This document shows positions 51,907 to 60,226 of a stretch of DNA of 64,000 bases, one piece after another. The notes under the pieces are model-generated. The model was not told where the DNA came from, made no database searches, and saw only the letters and a list, made by a program, of their open reading frames with translations. Each line of letters opens with the position of its first letter. The first letter of the stretch is position 1. The position numbers and the translations under genes were made by a program. This stretch comes from Streptomyces sp. WP-1 (GTDB lineage: Bacteria; Actinomycetota; Actinomycetes; Streptomycetales; Streptomycetaceae), in assembly GCF_030450125.1 (NCBI RefSeq), contig NZ_CP123923.1, positions 620,001 to 684,000 on the forward strand, in the 5' to 3' direction.

Positions 51907-52465
51907 TCCGGCCGGGCGCCTGGCGGATCCGGCGGTGGAGGCCCGGCTCGCCCGGCTCGACGAGGTGCTGGCGGGCCTCGAGCACACCCCGGGTCCGGCC
52001 CTGGAGGCGGTGCGGCTGCTGACCGAGGTCTACGGGGAGGCCCTCGCCCGGGTCCTGGACGGCGCCGACGAGCGGCTGGGCGCGCGGCTGGCCGGTGACG
52101 AACTGGTCGGGCACCTCATGGTGCTGCACGGCGTGCACCCGCTGCCCCTGGCCGAGCGGGCCGAGGGCGCGGTGGAGCGGCTGCGGCCCGCGGTGCGCGA
52201 GCGCGGCGGCGACCTGTCGTGGGCCGGGGTCGAGGGCGCGGTCGCACGGGTGCGGCTCGACTCCGGCTCCAAGGGCGGCTGCGGCGGTGGGTGCGGGGGC
52301 GGCTCCGCGGACATCGCGGCGGCGGTCCGGGAGGCCGTGCTGGCGGTGGCACCGGAGCTGACCGAGGTGGAGATCGTGGCGGCCGGCGAGGAGCGCAAGG
52401 CCGCCCCCGCCTTCGTGCCGCTGAGCACGATCAAGCGCCGGTCCGTGCCGCAGGAGGCCGGGTGA
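51899..52465 (+). CDS. NifU-like hydrogenase-associated protein
   Basis: 188 residues from ATG 51899, overlapping hhyL. A helical N-terminus (1–120) precedes a C-terminal domain with GSKGGCGGGCGGGS and AVREAVLAVAPELTEVEIV. The latter is the helix-strand pattern of NifU C-terminal domains, though the CxxC of NifU is here CGGGC. NifU-like proteins deliver Fe-S clusters; in group 1h operons such a gene is found next to hhyL and may load the clusters of HhyS. Confidence 0.85.
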   Translation: MADPAGRLADPAVEARLARLDEVLAGLEHTPGPALEAVRLLTEVYGEALARVLDGADERLGARLAGDELVGHLMVLHGVHPLPLAERAEGAVERLRPAVRERGGDLSWAGVEGAVARVRLDSGSKGGCGGGCGGGSADIAAAVREAVLAVAPELTEVEIVAAGEERKAAPAFVPLSTIKRRSVPQEAG

Positions 52466-53058
52466 GCGCGGACGGGGCACTCGCCCGGGTCATCCGCTCC
52501 GCCGCCGACCGCGCGGCCACGGCCGGCGCGGAGAGCTGCGAGCTGTGCGCGGCCCTGGTGGCGGACGAGCACCCCCATCTGTACGACACCGGGGCCGCCG
52601 AGGTGCGCTGTGTGTGCGGCCCCTGCTCGGTGCTGTTCGCGGACGGCGCGGCGGGCGAGGGCCGCTACCGGCTGGTGCCCCGGCGCCGGCTGCGGCTCCC
52701 GCCCGTCGACACGGGAGTGCTGGGCGTCCCGGTGGGGCTGGTGTTCTTCGTGCCGCGCTCCGACGGGACGGTCACCGCGCAGGGGCCGAGCCCGGCCGGG
52801 GCGATGCGCTGGGAGGTGGACGCGGACGCCTGGCGTCGGCTGGCCGCCGAGGTCCCGCAGGTGGCGTCCATGACCCCGGACGTGGAGGCGCTGCTGGTGA
52901 ACACCGTGCGGGGCCTCACGGAGCACTGGATCGTACCGGTCGACGACTGTTTCCGGATGACGGCGCTGGTCCGCCGCGAGTGGCGGGGCCTCTCCGGTGG
53001 CGGGCAGGTCTGGCCCGCCGTAGAACAGTTCTTCAGGGACCTCACCGAACGGTCGTAG
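52462..53058 (+). CDS. DUF5947-family hydrogenase-associated protein
   Basis: 198 residues from GTG 52462 (GTGA overlap with the previous gene). Cys clusters ESCELCAALV and VRCVCGPCSVLF within the first 60 residues could bind zinc or an Fe-S cluster. The middle is β-rich with LGVPVGLVFFVPRSDG. A late Cys sits in VPVDDCFRMTALVR. The family is known to me only from hydrogenase neighbourhoods and has no demonstrated function. Confidence 0.75.
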   Translation: MSADGALARVIRSAADRAATAGAESCELCAALVADEHPHLYDTGAAEVRCVCGPCSVLFADGAAGEGRYRLVPRRRLRLPPVDTGVLGVPVGLVFFVPRSDGTVTAQGPSPAGAMRWEVDADAWRRLAAEVPQVASMTPDVEALLVNTVRGLTEHWIVPVDDCFRMTALVRREWRGLSGGGQVWPAVEQFFRDLTERS

Positions 53059-53084
53059 TCGTACGACCTGGAAGGAGAGCGGAC

Positions 53085-53291
53085 ATGGGCACCATCCGAG
53101 TGGGCCGCCCCCAGGCGAAGCCCGACACCCCGAGCCATGTTCCCGGACTGCACCAGGGCAACAAGGGCCCGTACCAGGAGCAGACCGGGCACCACCGGGA
53201 CGGCAGCTCCGACGCGCGCCGCTCCACCGGTATCCACTGGAAGCGGCATGACGCCCTGGGCGAGAGCATGCCGAACATCTCGCCCGGCTGA
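53085..53291 (+). CDS. 68-residue hydrogenase-operon protein
   Basis: Starts at ATG 53085 after GGAAGGAGAG. It is Gly/His/Pro-rich and hydrophilic (MGTIRVGRPQAKPDTPSHVPG, then HQGNKGPYQEQTGHHRDGSSD) with no membrane segment or Cys. It looks largely unstructured. The strong ribosome binding site and position inside the hydrogenase operon support expression. Function unknown; an assembly clamp or tether is speculation. Confidence 0.75.
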   Translation: MGTIRVGRPQAKPDTPSHVPGLHQGNKGPYQEQTGHHRDGSSDARRSTGIHWKRHDALGESMPNISPG

Positions 53292-53312
53292 GAGAAACGG
53301 AAGGTGACCGCC

Positions 53313-53501
53313 ATGAGCGATTGCAGAAGCAGAAGGCGCAGACGAGCGCGGATGTCCGGACGGCAGCTGCTGCTGCTCCAGGCCGCGCTGGCCGGCGGTG
53401 TGGTCACCGCCCTGGTCATCAAGGAACTCCCGGGCATCATGCGGGAGTTGCGGATCTTCCGGATGACCGGCGGGCCGGGCGCGAACCGGCGCTACCCCTG
53501 A
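53313..53501 (+). CDS. 62-residue single-span membrane protein of the hydrogenase operon
   Basis: ATG 53313 lies eight bases after GGAAGG; a GTG three codons upstream overlaps that site and is less likely. A very basic N-terminus (SRRRRRARMSG) precedes one helix (LLLLQAALAGGVVTALVIK) and a short polar tail. This is the layout of an N-in membrane anchor. As neither hydrogenase subunit has a membrane helix, it is a candidate for tethering the enzyme to the respiratory chain. That role is inference. Confidence 0.72.
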   Translation: MSDCRSRRRRRARMSGRQLLLLQAALAGGVVTALVIKELPGIMRELRIFRMTGGPGANRRYP

Positions 53502-53508
53502 GGCGGCC

Positions 53509-53850
53509 GTGCACGAACTGTCGATCGCGTCGGCGATCGTGGAGCAGGCCGAGGAGATCGCCCGCGCGGACGGTGCGGACCGGGTGTCCGCGGTGACCGT
53601 CCGGGTCGGCGAGCTGTCCGGGGTGGTGCCCGACGCGCTGGACTTCGCCTTCGAGGTGGCCCGCGACGGTACGGCGCTCGCGGACGCCCGGCTCGTGGTG
53701 GAGGCGGTGCCCGCGCTGGCGTGGTGCGACGGGTGCGCCGCGGAGTTCGCGGTGGGCATGCCGCCGTTCTTCTGGTGCCCGCACTGCGACCGGCCCTCCC
53801 AGGAGCTGCGCAGCGGACGCGAGCTGGAGATCACGGGCGTCGATACGTAG
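53509..53850 (+). CDS. hypA: hydrogenase nickel-insertion protein HypA
   Basis: 113 residues from GTG 53509. MHELSIASAIVEQAEE carries the N-terminal His2 nickel ligand after the initiator. The zinc site is CDGC…CPHC (Cys72, Cys75, Cys89, Cys92 by my count). HypA hands Ni2+ to the large subunit with HypB. It is the last gene of the structural operon, and its final codons lie in the first copy of a 20-bp tandem repeat. Confidence 0.95.
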   Translation: MHELSIASAIVEQAEEIARADGADRVSAVTVRVGELSGVVPDALDFAFEVARDGTALADARLVVEAVPALAWCDGCAAEFAVGMPPFFWCPHCDRPSQELRSGRELEITGVDT

Positions 53851-53920
53851 GAACGGATGTCAATACGTAGGGACGGATGTCAATACGTAGGGACGGATGT
53901 CAATACGTAGGGACGGATAA
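53841..53920. repeat. four-copy 20-bp tandem repeat
   Basis: Copies at 53841–53860, 53861–53880, 53881–53900 and 53901–53920 have the unit CAATACGTAGGGACGGATGT. The second and third are identical and the outer two differ by two bases each. Each contains the palindrome TACGTA. The first copy supplies the hypA stop codon. The array leads directly into the terminator. Confidence 0.92.
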
Positions 53921-53924
53921 GGGT

Positions 53925-53954
53925 CCGGCCCCCGCCGATGACGGCGGGGGCCGG
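53925..53954. terminator. strong bidirectional terminator
   Basis: CCGGCCCCCGCC (53925–53936) pairs perfectly with GGCGGGGGCCGG (53943–53954) around a 6-nt loop. It lies between the convergent hydrogenase structural and maturation operons, 21 bp from the hypE stop. Confidence 0.88.
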
Positions 53955-53975
53955 GCCTTTCCGTACCGTCCCCGG

Positions 53976-55070
53976 TCAGCAGATCCGGGGCAGCTGCTCG
54001 CCCAGCGGCAGGTCCACGACCCGGGTGCCGCCGAGGCCGGTGGCGACGACGACCATTCCCGGGTGGTCGGCCACGCACTCGCCGATCAGGGCCGCGCCGG
54101 CGCCCTGCGGGTGGGCGTGCATGGCGGCGAGCACCGCCTCGGCGTGCCCGGGGGGTACGAAGGCGACCAGCCGGCCCTCGTTGGCCACGTACAGCGGGTC
54201 CAGGCCCAGGAAGCCGCAGGCGTTCGCGACCTCCTCCGGGACCGGGATCGCCCGCTCGCGCAGGTGAACGCCGGTGCCGGAGGCGCGGGCGATCTCGTTC
54301 AGGGAGGCGCCGAGGCCGCCCCGGGTCGGATCGCGCAGGACGTGGAGGTCCTTGGTGACCTCCAGCATGGCCGCGACCAGACCGGCCAGCGGGGCGGTGT
54401 CGGAGACGGTCCGCACCCCGAACTCCAGGCCCTCGCGCACGCTCATGACGGCCACGCCGTGCTGCCCGATCGGCCCGCTGACGATGACCGCGTCACCGGG
54501 CCGGGCGCGCTGCGGGCGGATGTCGACGCCGTCCGGGACCAGGCCGACGCCCGCCGTGGTGACGTAGACGCCGTCGCCGTGCCCGGACTCCACCACCTTG
54601 GTGTCGCCGGTGGCCACGGTGACGTCGGCGGCCCGGGCGGCGGCGCCGATGGCGCGGGCGATCCGCCCGACCACGGCCAGTTCCACGCCCTCCTCCAGGA
54701 CGAAGGCGGTGGAGAGGAAGGCGGGCCGGGCGCCGCTCATCGCGAGGTCGTTGACGGTGCCGTTGACGGCGAGGTCGCCGAGGCTGCCGCCGGGGAAGAA
54801 CAGGGGCCGTACGACGTAGGAGTCGGTGGAGAAGGCGAGCCGGGCGCCACCGAGGTCGAACACGGCGGAGTCGGTGAGGGCGGCGAGGACGGGGTTGCCG
54901 TACGCCGGGGCGAAGACCTGCTCGATCAGCTCGGCGGAGAGGGCACCGCCGCCGCCGTGGCCCATGACGACGACGGGCTGGTCGCGCAGCGGGGCGGGGC
55001 AGGTCCAGTTCGCCGGGTCGACGGCGGTGTCCGGGGCGGCGGCGGTGGCAGGGGTGGCGAGGTCAGCCAA
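53976..55070 (-). CDS. hypE: hydrogenase maturation protein HypE
   Basis: 364 residues. The start codon is TTG (55068–55070), inside an 8-bp overlap with hypD. HypE dehydrates a carbamoyl group to a thiocyanate on its C-terminal Cys, then passes CN to iron on HypCD. The protein ends in PRIC, so the acceptor Cys is intact. The AIR-synthase-like ATP site is seen in [37 protein letters not shown] and the [11 protein letters not shown] segment. Confidence 0.95.
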   Translation of the reverse strand: MADLATPATAAAPDTAVDPANWTCPAPLRDQPVVVMGHGGGGALSAELIEQVFAPAYGNPVLAALTDSAVFDLGGARLAFSTDSYVVRPLFFPGGSLGDLAVNGTVNDLAMSGARPAFLSTAFVLEEGVELAVVGRIARAIGAAARAADVTVATGDTKVVESGHGDGVYVTTAGVGLVPDGVDIRPQRARPGDAVIVSGPIGQHGVAVMSVREGLEFGVRTVSDTAPLAGLVAAMLEVTKDLHVLRDPTRGGLGASLNEIARASGTGVHLRERAIPVPEEVANACGFLGLDPLYVANEGRLVAFVPPGHAEAVLAAMHAHPQGAGAALIGECVADHPGMVVVATGLGGTRVVDLPLGEQLPRIC

Positions 55071-56205
55071 CGGGGTTCATCTCCTCCCGCGGGATGCGCG
55101 ATCCCTGCGGTGCCGGGGTGTTCATGCGGCGGTAGAGGTAGTAGGCGGCGCAGGCGCCCTCGCTGGAGACCATGGTGGCGCCGAGCGGGGTGCGGGGGGT
55201 GCAGGCCGTGCCGAACGCCTCGCACTCGGTCGGCTTGATCAGGCCCTGGAGGACCTCGCCGGCCCGGCACACGGCCGGCTCCTCGGTGCGGATGCCGGAG
55301 ACGTCGAAGCGGTGCTCGGCGTCGTGGTCGCGGAAGGCGTCGGTCAGCCGCCAGCCGCTGGCCGGGATGCGGCCGATGCCGCGCCAGTTGCGGTCGACGA
55401 CCTCGAAGACCTCCTCCAGCATGCGCAGGGCGGCCGGGTTGCCCTGCTCGCGCACGGCCCGCGGGTAGGCGTTCTCCACCCGGTGCTCGCCGCGCTCCAG
55501 CTGGTGCACGGCGCGCCGGATGCCCTCCAGGATGTCGAGGGGTTCGAAGCCGGTGACGACGAGGGGGACACGGTGCTTCTCGGCGAGGTCCGGATACTCG
55601 GCGGTGCCCATCACGCTGCACACGTGTCCGGCGGCGAGGAAGCCCTGCACCCGGCAGCTGGGCGCGGTCATGATCGCCTCGATGGCCGGGGGGACCCGGA
55701 CATGGGAGACCAGCAGGCTGAAGTTGCGAAGGCCCAGGCGGCGGGCCTGGTGGACGGCCATGGCGTTGGCGGGGGCGGTGGTCTCGAAGCCGATGGCGAA
55801 GAACACCACCTGCCGGTCGGGGTTCCCGCGGGCGATTTCGAGCGCGTCGAGCGGGGAGTACACCACGCGTACGTCGCCGCCCTCGCCCTTGACCCGGAAC
55901 AGGTCGCGGTCGGTGCCGGGCACCCGCAGCATGTCCCCGAAGGAGCAGAAGATCACCTCGGGGCGGGCGGCGATGTCCAGGGCCTTGTCGATGACGTCCA
56001 GCGGGGTGACGCACACCGGGCAGCCGGGGCCGTGGATCAACTCGACTTCTTCCGGCAGGAGTTGGTCGATGCCGTGCCGGATGATGGAGTGGGTCTGGCC
56101 GCCGCAGACCTCCATCAGGGCCCAGGGCCGGGTGACCGTGGCGCGGATCTCGTCCAGCAGCCGGTGGGCGCGCGCGGGGTCGTTGAACTCCTCGATGTAC
56201 TTCAC
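55063..56205 (-). CDS. hypD: hydrogenase maturation protein HypD
   Basis: 380 residues from GTG 56203–56205, overlapping the hypC stop by four bases. A longer N-terminus is possible but would overlap hypC. HypD carries a 4Fe-4S cluster and, with HypC, assembles Fe(CN)2CO. Conserved motifs are [49 protein letters not shown] and the C-terminal cluster Cys in [27 protein letters not shown] and [10 protein letters not shown]. Confidence 0.96.
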   Translation of the reverse strand: MKYIEEFNDPARAHRLLDEIRATVTRPWALMEVCGGQTHSIIRHGIDQLLPEEVELIHGPGCPVCVTPLDVIDKALDIAARPEVIFCSFGDMLRVPGTDRDLFRVKGEGGDVRVVYSPLDALEIARGNPDRQVVFFAIGFETTAPANAMAVHQARRLGLRNFSLLVSHVRVPPAIEAIMTAPSCRVQGFLAAGHVCSVMGTAEYPDLAEKHRVPLVVTGFEPLDILEGIRRAVHQLERGEHRVENAYPRAVREQGNPAALRMLEEVFEVVDRNWRGIGRIPASGWRLTDAFRDHDAEHRFDVSGIRTEEPAVCRAGEVLQGLIKPTECEAFGTACTPRTPLGATMVSSEGACAAYYLYRRMNTPAPQGSRIPREEMNPVG

Positions 56206-56492
56206 CGGGCCTCGCTCTCGTTCTCCTGGCGGGCCGCCTGCTCCCACGCGTCACCGAACTCCTCCTCCAGCAGTCCGAGTTGGTCGAACAGCTCCAGGGA
56301 GGCGCGGGCCGACTCCTCGTCGAGGCGCTGGAGCGCGAAGCCGACGTGCACGATCACGTACTCGCCGACTTTCACATCGGGCAGGTACTCCAGGCAGGCC
56401 TGCTTCTGGACGCCGCCGAAGTCGATCAGGCCGGTGAGGGGGTCGGCCTGGTGGTCGATGGACACGACCTTGCCGGGCACTGCCAGACACAT
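56202..56492 (-). CDS. hypC: hydrogenase maturation chaperone HypC
   Basis: 96 residues from ATG 56490–56492. The N-terminal [10 protein letters not shown] has the invariant Cys2 that holds the iron ligand complex. [21 protein letters not shown] is the conserved OB-fold end. A longer than usual acidic C-terminus ([25 protein letters not shown], in two halves) follows. It acts with HypD and with HhyL. It lies three bases after hypF. Confidence 0.96.
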   Translation of the reverse strand: MCLAVPGKVVSIDHQADPLTGLIDFGGVQKQACLEYLPDVKVGEYVIVHVGFALQRLDEESARASLELFDQLGLLEEEFGDAWEQAARQENESEAR

Positions 56493-56495
56493 GGC

Positions 56496-58835
56496 TCACT
56501 CCGTCTCGTGGTGGGGTGCGGTGGCCGCGACCATCAGCTGGCCGAGCGCCAACCCGCCGTCGTTCGGGGGGACTTCGCCGTGCCGCAGGACCGTGAAGCC
56601 GTCGGCGCGCAGCAGGGCCGTGCACTTCTCCTCCAGCAGGGCGTTGGCGAACACCCCGCCGGTGAGGGCGACCGTGCCGAGGCCGGTCGCGCCGCGCGCC
56701 CGGCGGCAGATCTCGGTGACGGCGCGGGCCACGCCCCGGTGGAAGCGGGCCGCGAGGACCGGGGGCGGGGTGCGGCGGCGCCGGTCGGCGAGCAGGGCCC
56801 GCAGCATCGGCGCGGGATCGCAGGCGAGGGTGGCGCCGCCGGTGAGCCCGAAGGGGTACGCCACCGCGTCCGCGTCCCGTGCGTCGAGGGCCGCGGCCTC
56901 CAGCTCCAGGGCGGCCTGCGCCTCGTATCCGGCGCGGTGGCAGACACCGGCGAGGGAGGCGACCGCGTCGAAGAGGCGGCCCATGCTGGAGGTGGGCACG
57001 CAGGCCACCTGGCGGTCCAACTGCTGACGCAGGAGGGTGAGTTCGGTCGGGGAGCAGGCGGTGACGCTGGGCAGTTCCGCGTCCCAGGGCAGGCCCGCGG
57101 CCCAGAGCCGGGCCAGGGCGAGCCGGCAGGGGTTGGCCACGCCCGCGTCGCCGCCGGGCAGCGGAGCGGGGGTCAGGTGGGCGAAGCGGCGGTAGCCGGT
57201 GTAGTCGGCGAGCAGGATCTCGCCGCCCCACACGGTGCCGTCGTCGCCGTATCCGGTGCCGTCGAAGGCGACCCCGATGACCGGGGTGGTGCCGTCGAGG
57301 CCGTGTTCGGCCATGGCGGAGGCGATGTGGGCGTGGTGGTGCTGGACGAGCCGCAGCGGGAGCCGGGCGCCCGCGCGTCTGCGGGCCCAGCCGGTGGAGT
57401 GGTACCCGGGGTGCCGGTCGGCGGCGATCAGCCGGGGGGTGACATGGGTCAGCCGGCTCAGCTGCCGTTCGGCCCGCCGGGCGGCGTCCAGCGTGGCCAG
57501 GTCGCCCATGTCGCCGATGTGCGGCCCGAACCAGGCGAGGTCGCCGTCACCGAGGCAGGGCGCGTTCTTCAGGTCGCCGCCGACGGCGAGCGCGGGCCGC
57601 ACCGGGACCGGCAGCCGCAGGGGGCGCGGGACGTAGCCGCGCGAGCGGCGCAGCACCTGTTCGGTGCCGTCGGGGCGGATGCGCAGCAGGGAGTCGTCGC
57701 AGGGCGCGGCGATGGGCCGGTCGTGGGCGAGCCAGGCGTCGGCGAGTCCCGCGAGCCGGGTGCGGGCCTCGGTGTCGTCGGTGACGATGGGTTCGCCGGA
57801 GCGGTTGCCGCTGGTCATGACCAGGACCCGGGGTCCGGGCGGGTCGCCGGGCAGTCCGAACAGCAGGGTGTGCAGGGGGGTGTAGGGCAGCATGATGCCG
57901 AGGTGCGGGCTGCCCGGGCAGACCTGGTCGGCCAGTTCCCCGGCGGGGGTGCGGCGGCGCACCAGCACGATGGGGCGGCGGGGCCCCGTCAGCGCGGCGC
58001 GCTCGGCGGGGGTCGGGACCGCGAGGCTTTCGGCGACCGCGAGATCGGCGCACATCACGGCGAACGCCTTGCCGCCGCGCTCCTTGCGGTCGCGCAGCGT
58101 GGCGACGGCCCGCGGGTCGGTGGCGTCGCAGGCCAGGTGGTAGCCGCCGAGCCCCTTAACGGCGACGATCCGTCCGGCGGCGAGCAGTCCGCGTGCCGCG
58201 GCGAGCGCGTCCGCGTCCCGTGCCGGGCGGAGGCCGGGGCCCGTCAGGGTGAGGCGGGGGCCGCAGCCTGGGCAGGCGACGGGCTGGGCGTGGAAGCGCC
58301 GGTCGGCCGGATCGCCGTACTCCCGGGCGCAGTCGGGGCACATCGGGAAGCCGGACATGGTGGTGGCCGCCCGGTCGTAGGGCATGCCGGTGGCGATGGT
58401 GAAGCGGGGGCCGCAGTGGGTGCAGGTGACGAACGGGTGCCGGTGCCTGCGGTCGGCCGGGTCGGCGAGTTCCCGCAGGCAGTCGGCGCAGGTCGCGGTG
58501 TCGGGCGGGAGCTGGGCGCGGCCGCTCGCCCGGTCGGTGGAGCGGATCGCGAAGGGTCCGGCGGCGCCCGTGGCGGGCAGTTCCTCGTGGGCGACGCGGG
58601 TCACCGTGGCCAGCGGCGGGGGCCGGTGGGCCAGCAGGTCGCAGAACCGGGCCACCTCCGCCGCCGGGCCCTCGACCTCGATCAGCACGCCGTCGCCGGT
58701 GTTGCCGACGAACCCGGCCAGGCCCGTCTCGGCGGCCAGCCGGTGCACATACGGCCGGAAGCCCACCCCCTGTACGGTGCCGTGCACGGTGAGCCGGCGG
58801 CGGACCGGTCCGGTCCCGGTCGCGGGAGCGGTCAT
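56496..58835 (-). CDS. hypF: carbamoyltransferase HypF
   Basis: 779 residues from ATG 58833–58835, overlapping the hypB stop by four bases. Domain order is standard: acylphosphatase (VHGTVQGVGFRPYVHRLA), two zinc fingers (CADC…CTHC and CPDC…CPGC), a YrdC-like domain (VKGLGGYHLACDAT) and a Kae1-like carbamoyltransferase with QHHHAHIASAMAEH and VIGVAFDGTGYGDDGTVWGGE. It makes the carbamoyl group for the cyanide ligands from carbamoyl phosphate and ATP. Confidence 0.97.
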   Translation of the reverse strand: MTAPATGTGPVRRRLTVHGTVQGVGFRPYVHRLAAETGLAGFVGNTGDGVLIEVEGPAAEVARFCDLLAHRPPPLATVTRVAHEELPATGAAGPFAIRSTDRASGRAQLPPDTATCADCLRELADPADRRHRHPFVTCTHCGPRFTIATGMPYDRAATTMSGFPMCPDCAREYGDPADRRFHAQPVACPGCGPRLTLTGPGLRPARDADALAAARGLLAAGRIVAVKGLGGYHLACDATDPRAVATLRDRKERGGKAFAVMCADLAVAESLAVPTPAERAALTGPRRPIVLVRRRTPAGELADQVCPGSPHLGIMLPYTPLHTLLFGLPGDPPGPRVLVMTSGNRSGEPIVTDDTEARTRLAGLADAWLAHDRPIAAPCDDSLLRIRPDGTEQVLRRSRGYVPRPLRLPVPVRPALAVGGDLKNAPCLGDGDLAWFGPHIGDMGDLATLDAARRAERQLSRLTHVTPRLIAADRHPGYHSTGWARRRAGARLPLRLVQHHHAHIASAMAEHGLDGTTPVIGVAFDGTGYGDDGTVWGGEILLADYTGYRRFAHLTPAPLPGGDAGVANPCRLALARLWAAGLPWDAELPSVTACSPTELTLLRQQLDRQVACVPTSSMGRLFDAVASLAGVCHRAGYEAQAALELEAAALDARDADAVAYPFGLTGGATLACDPAPMLRALLADRRRRTPPPVLAARFHRGVARAVTEICRRARGATGLGTVALTGGVFANALLEEKCTALLRADGFTVLRHGEVPPNDGGLALGQLMVAATAPHHETE

Positions 58836-59584
58836 GCGACGGGCGCGGACTCGGTGTGCTGATGGTGGTGTCCGTGCTGGTGGTGGTGGCCGTGCGGGTG
58901 CGGGGCGAGCGGCGGCCGGTGCGCGGGGGCGCCGTCGCGGGCGGCGAGGGCGTGGTCGAGGAGGGGGCCGACGCCGTCCCCGGTGCGGGCGCAGGACCGT
59001 ACGATCTCCACCCCCGGGTTGACCCGCTGGACGTTCGCGCGGAACGTGCTCTCGTCGAAGCCGGCGGCCTCGGCGAGGTCGGTCTTGGTGATGACGACGA
59101 CATGGGCGGAGCCGAACGCGGTCGGGTACTTCAGCGGCTTGTCCTCGCCCTCGGTGACCGCCATCAGCACGATCCGCAGGTTCTCGCCGAGGTCGTAGGA
59201 GGCGGGGCAGACCAGGTTGCCGACGTTCTCCACGAAGAGCACCGAGGTGTCCTCGGGCAGCCAGCCCGTGAGCCGTTCGCGGACCTGGCGGGCCTCCAGG
59301 TGGCAGAGCCCGTCGGTGAGGACCTGCTGGACGGGGGCGCCGGAGCGGGCGAGCCGGGTGGCGTCGTTCTCGGTGGCCAGGTCGGCGGTGAGCGCGGCCA
59401 CGGGCACGCCCCGCGCCACCGCGTCGGCGAGCATCCGGCCGAGGAGTTCGGTCTTGCCGCTCCCCGGGCTGGACAGCAGGTTGACGACGGCCACCCTCTG
59501 TTCCGCCAGTTCCTCGCGCAGGCGCGCGGCGAGGTCGTCGTTCTTCGCCAGGACGGCCTGTCGGACGTCGTCGGACCGGCACAT
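58832..59584 (-). CDS. hypB: nickel-delivery GTPase HypB with C-terminal His-rich tail
   Basis: 250 residues from ATG 59582–59584. The P-loop is SSPGSGKT (38–45). ENVGNLVCPASYDLGE holds the metal/dimer-site Cys and switch region, and VVVITKTDLAE is the G4-like NKxD element. The nickel-storage His stretch lies at the C-terminus (HPHGHHHQHGHHHQH) rather than the usual N-terminal position, and the N-terminal CxxCGC metal site is reduced to MC. HypB hands Ni2+ to HypA using GTP hydrolysis. Confidence 0.95.
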   Translation of the reverse strand: MCRSDDVRQAVLAKNDDLAARLREELAEQRVAVVNLLSSPGSGKTELLGRMLADAVARGVPVAALTADLATENDATRLARSGAPVQQVLTDGLCHLEARQVRERLTGWLPEDTSVLFVENVGNLVCPASYDLGENLRIVLMAVTEGEDKPLKYPTAFGSAHVVVITKTDLAEAAGFDESTFRANVQRVNPGVEIVRSCARTGDGVGPLLDHALAARDGAPAHRPPLAPHPHGHHHQHGHHHQHTESAPVA

Positions 59585-59644
59585 GGGCGCTGCTCCTCGG
59601 GTTCGGCGGCTGGGCCCCGGGCCGCGTCCCGCGCGGCCCGGGTG

Positions 59645-60226
59645 TCATCGATCTTCGGCCGTGGCGGGCGCGTGGGCGGGCAGCGCAGCCGGGTGCGCCG
59701 GGCCGTTTTCCATCGAGCGGCCCAATGCGCCGGCCGGTGCGGCCGGGTCGGCCAGCAGCAGCGGGACGAGCGTGTGCAGCGCGGTGACGGCGGGTTCGAC
59801 GGCGGCGCGCACGGCCGCGCTGAGTCCGGGCAGGATGTCCTCGTCCCCGGCGGGCAGCACCTCCGGCTCGCAGGCCAGCACCAGCACCCGGGGCAGCGGC
59901 TCCTCGCCCATGTGGGTGGCCAGGGCCAGCACCTTCGCCGGGTCCATGCCGTGCGCCTCCGGCGGGACGATCCCGTCGGGGGGTTCGGCCTCGATCAGGG
60001 ACAGCGTGCCGGGCCGCTGCCCGCGGCGGGCGGCGTCCACGAGTACGGCGGTGGCGCATCCGCCGAGCAGGTCGTAGGCGAGGTCCAGGCCGCGGATGCC
60101 GTAGTCCCGCACCCGCGCCTCGGGAGGCAGGGGGCGCTGTTCGAGGGCGCGGATCACCTCGGGTCCGAAGGCGTCGTCGGCGAGGAAGATGTTGCCGACA
60201 CCGGCGACGAGGAGGGGGGCGGTCAT
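59645..60226 (-). CDS. hydrogenase maturation protease (HybD/HyaD type)
   Basis: 193 residues from ATG 60224–60226 (ATGA overlap with the gene upstream). LLVAGVGNIFLADDAFGPEVIRAL, in two parts, holds the nickel-binding acidic residue that recognises the loaded large subunit. YGIRGLDLAYDLL and AVLVDAARRGQRPG complete the M52 peptidase fold, and the conserved His in ALATHMGEEPL is present. It would remove the tail after DPCLPCGVH in HhyL. A Pro/Ala-rich C-terminal extension of about 30 residues is unusual. Confidence 0.93.
   Translation of the reverse strand: MTAPLLVAGVGNIFLADDAFGPEVIRALEQRPLPPEARVRDYGIRGLDLAYDLLGGCATAVLVDAARRGQRPGTLSLIEAEPPDGIVPPEAHGMDPAKVLALATHMGEEPLPRVLVLACEPEVLPAGDEDILPGLSAAVRAAVEPAVTALHTLVPLLLADPAAPAGALGRSMENGPAHPAALPAHAPATAEDR

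Noticed and set aside
53841..53920. 20-bp repeats considered as a CRISPR or plasmid iteron array
   Set aside because: No spacers, no replication gene nearby; the array overlaps the end of hypA.
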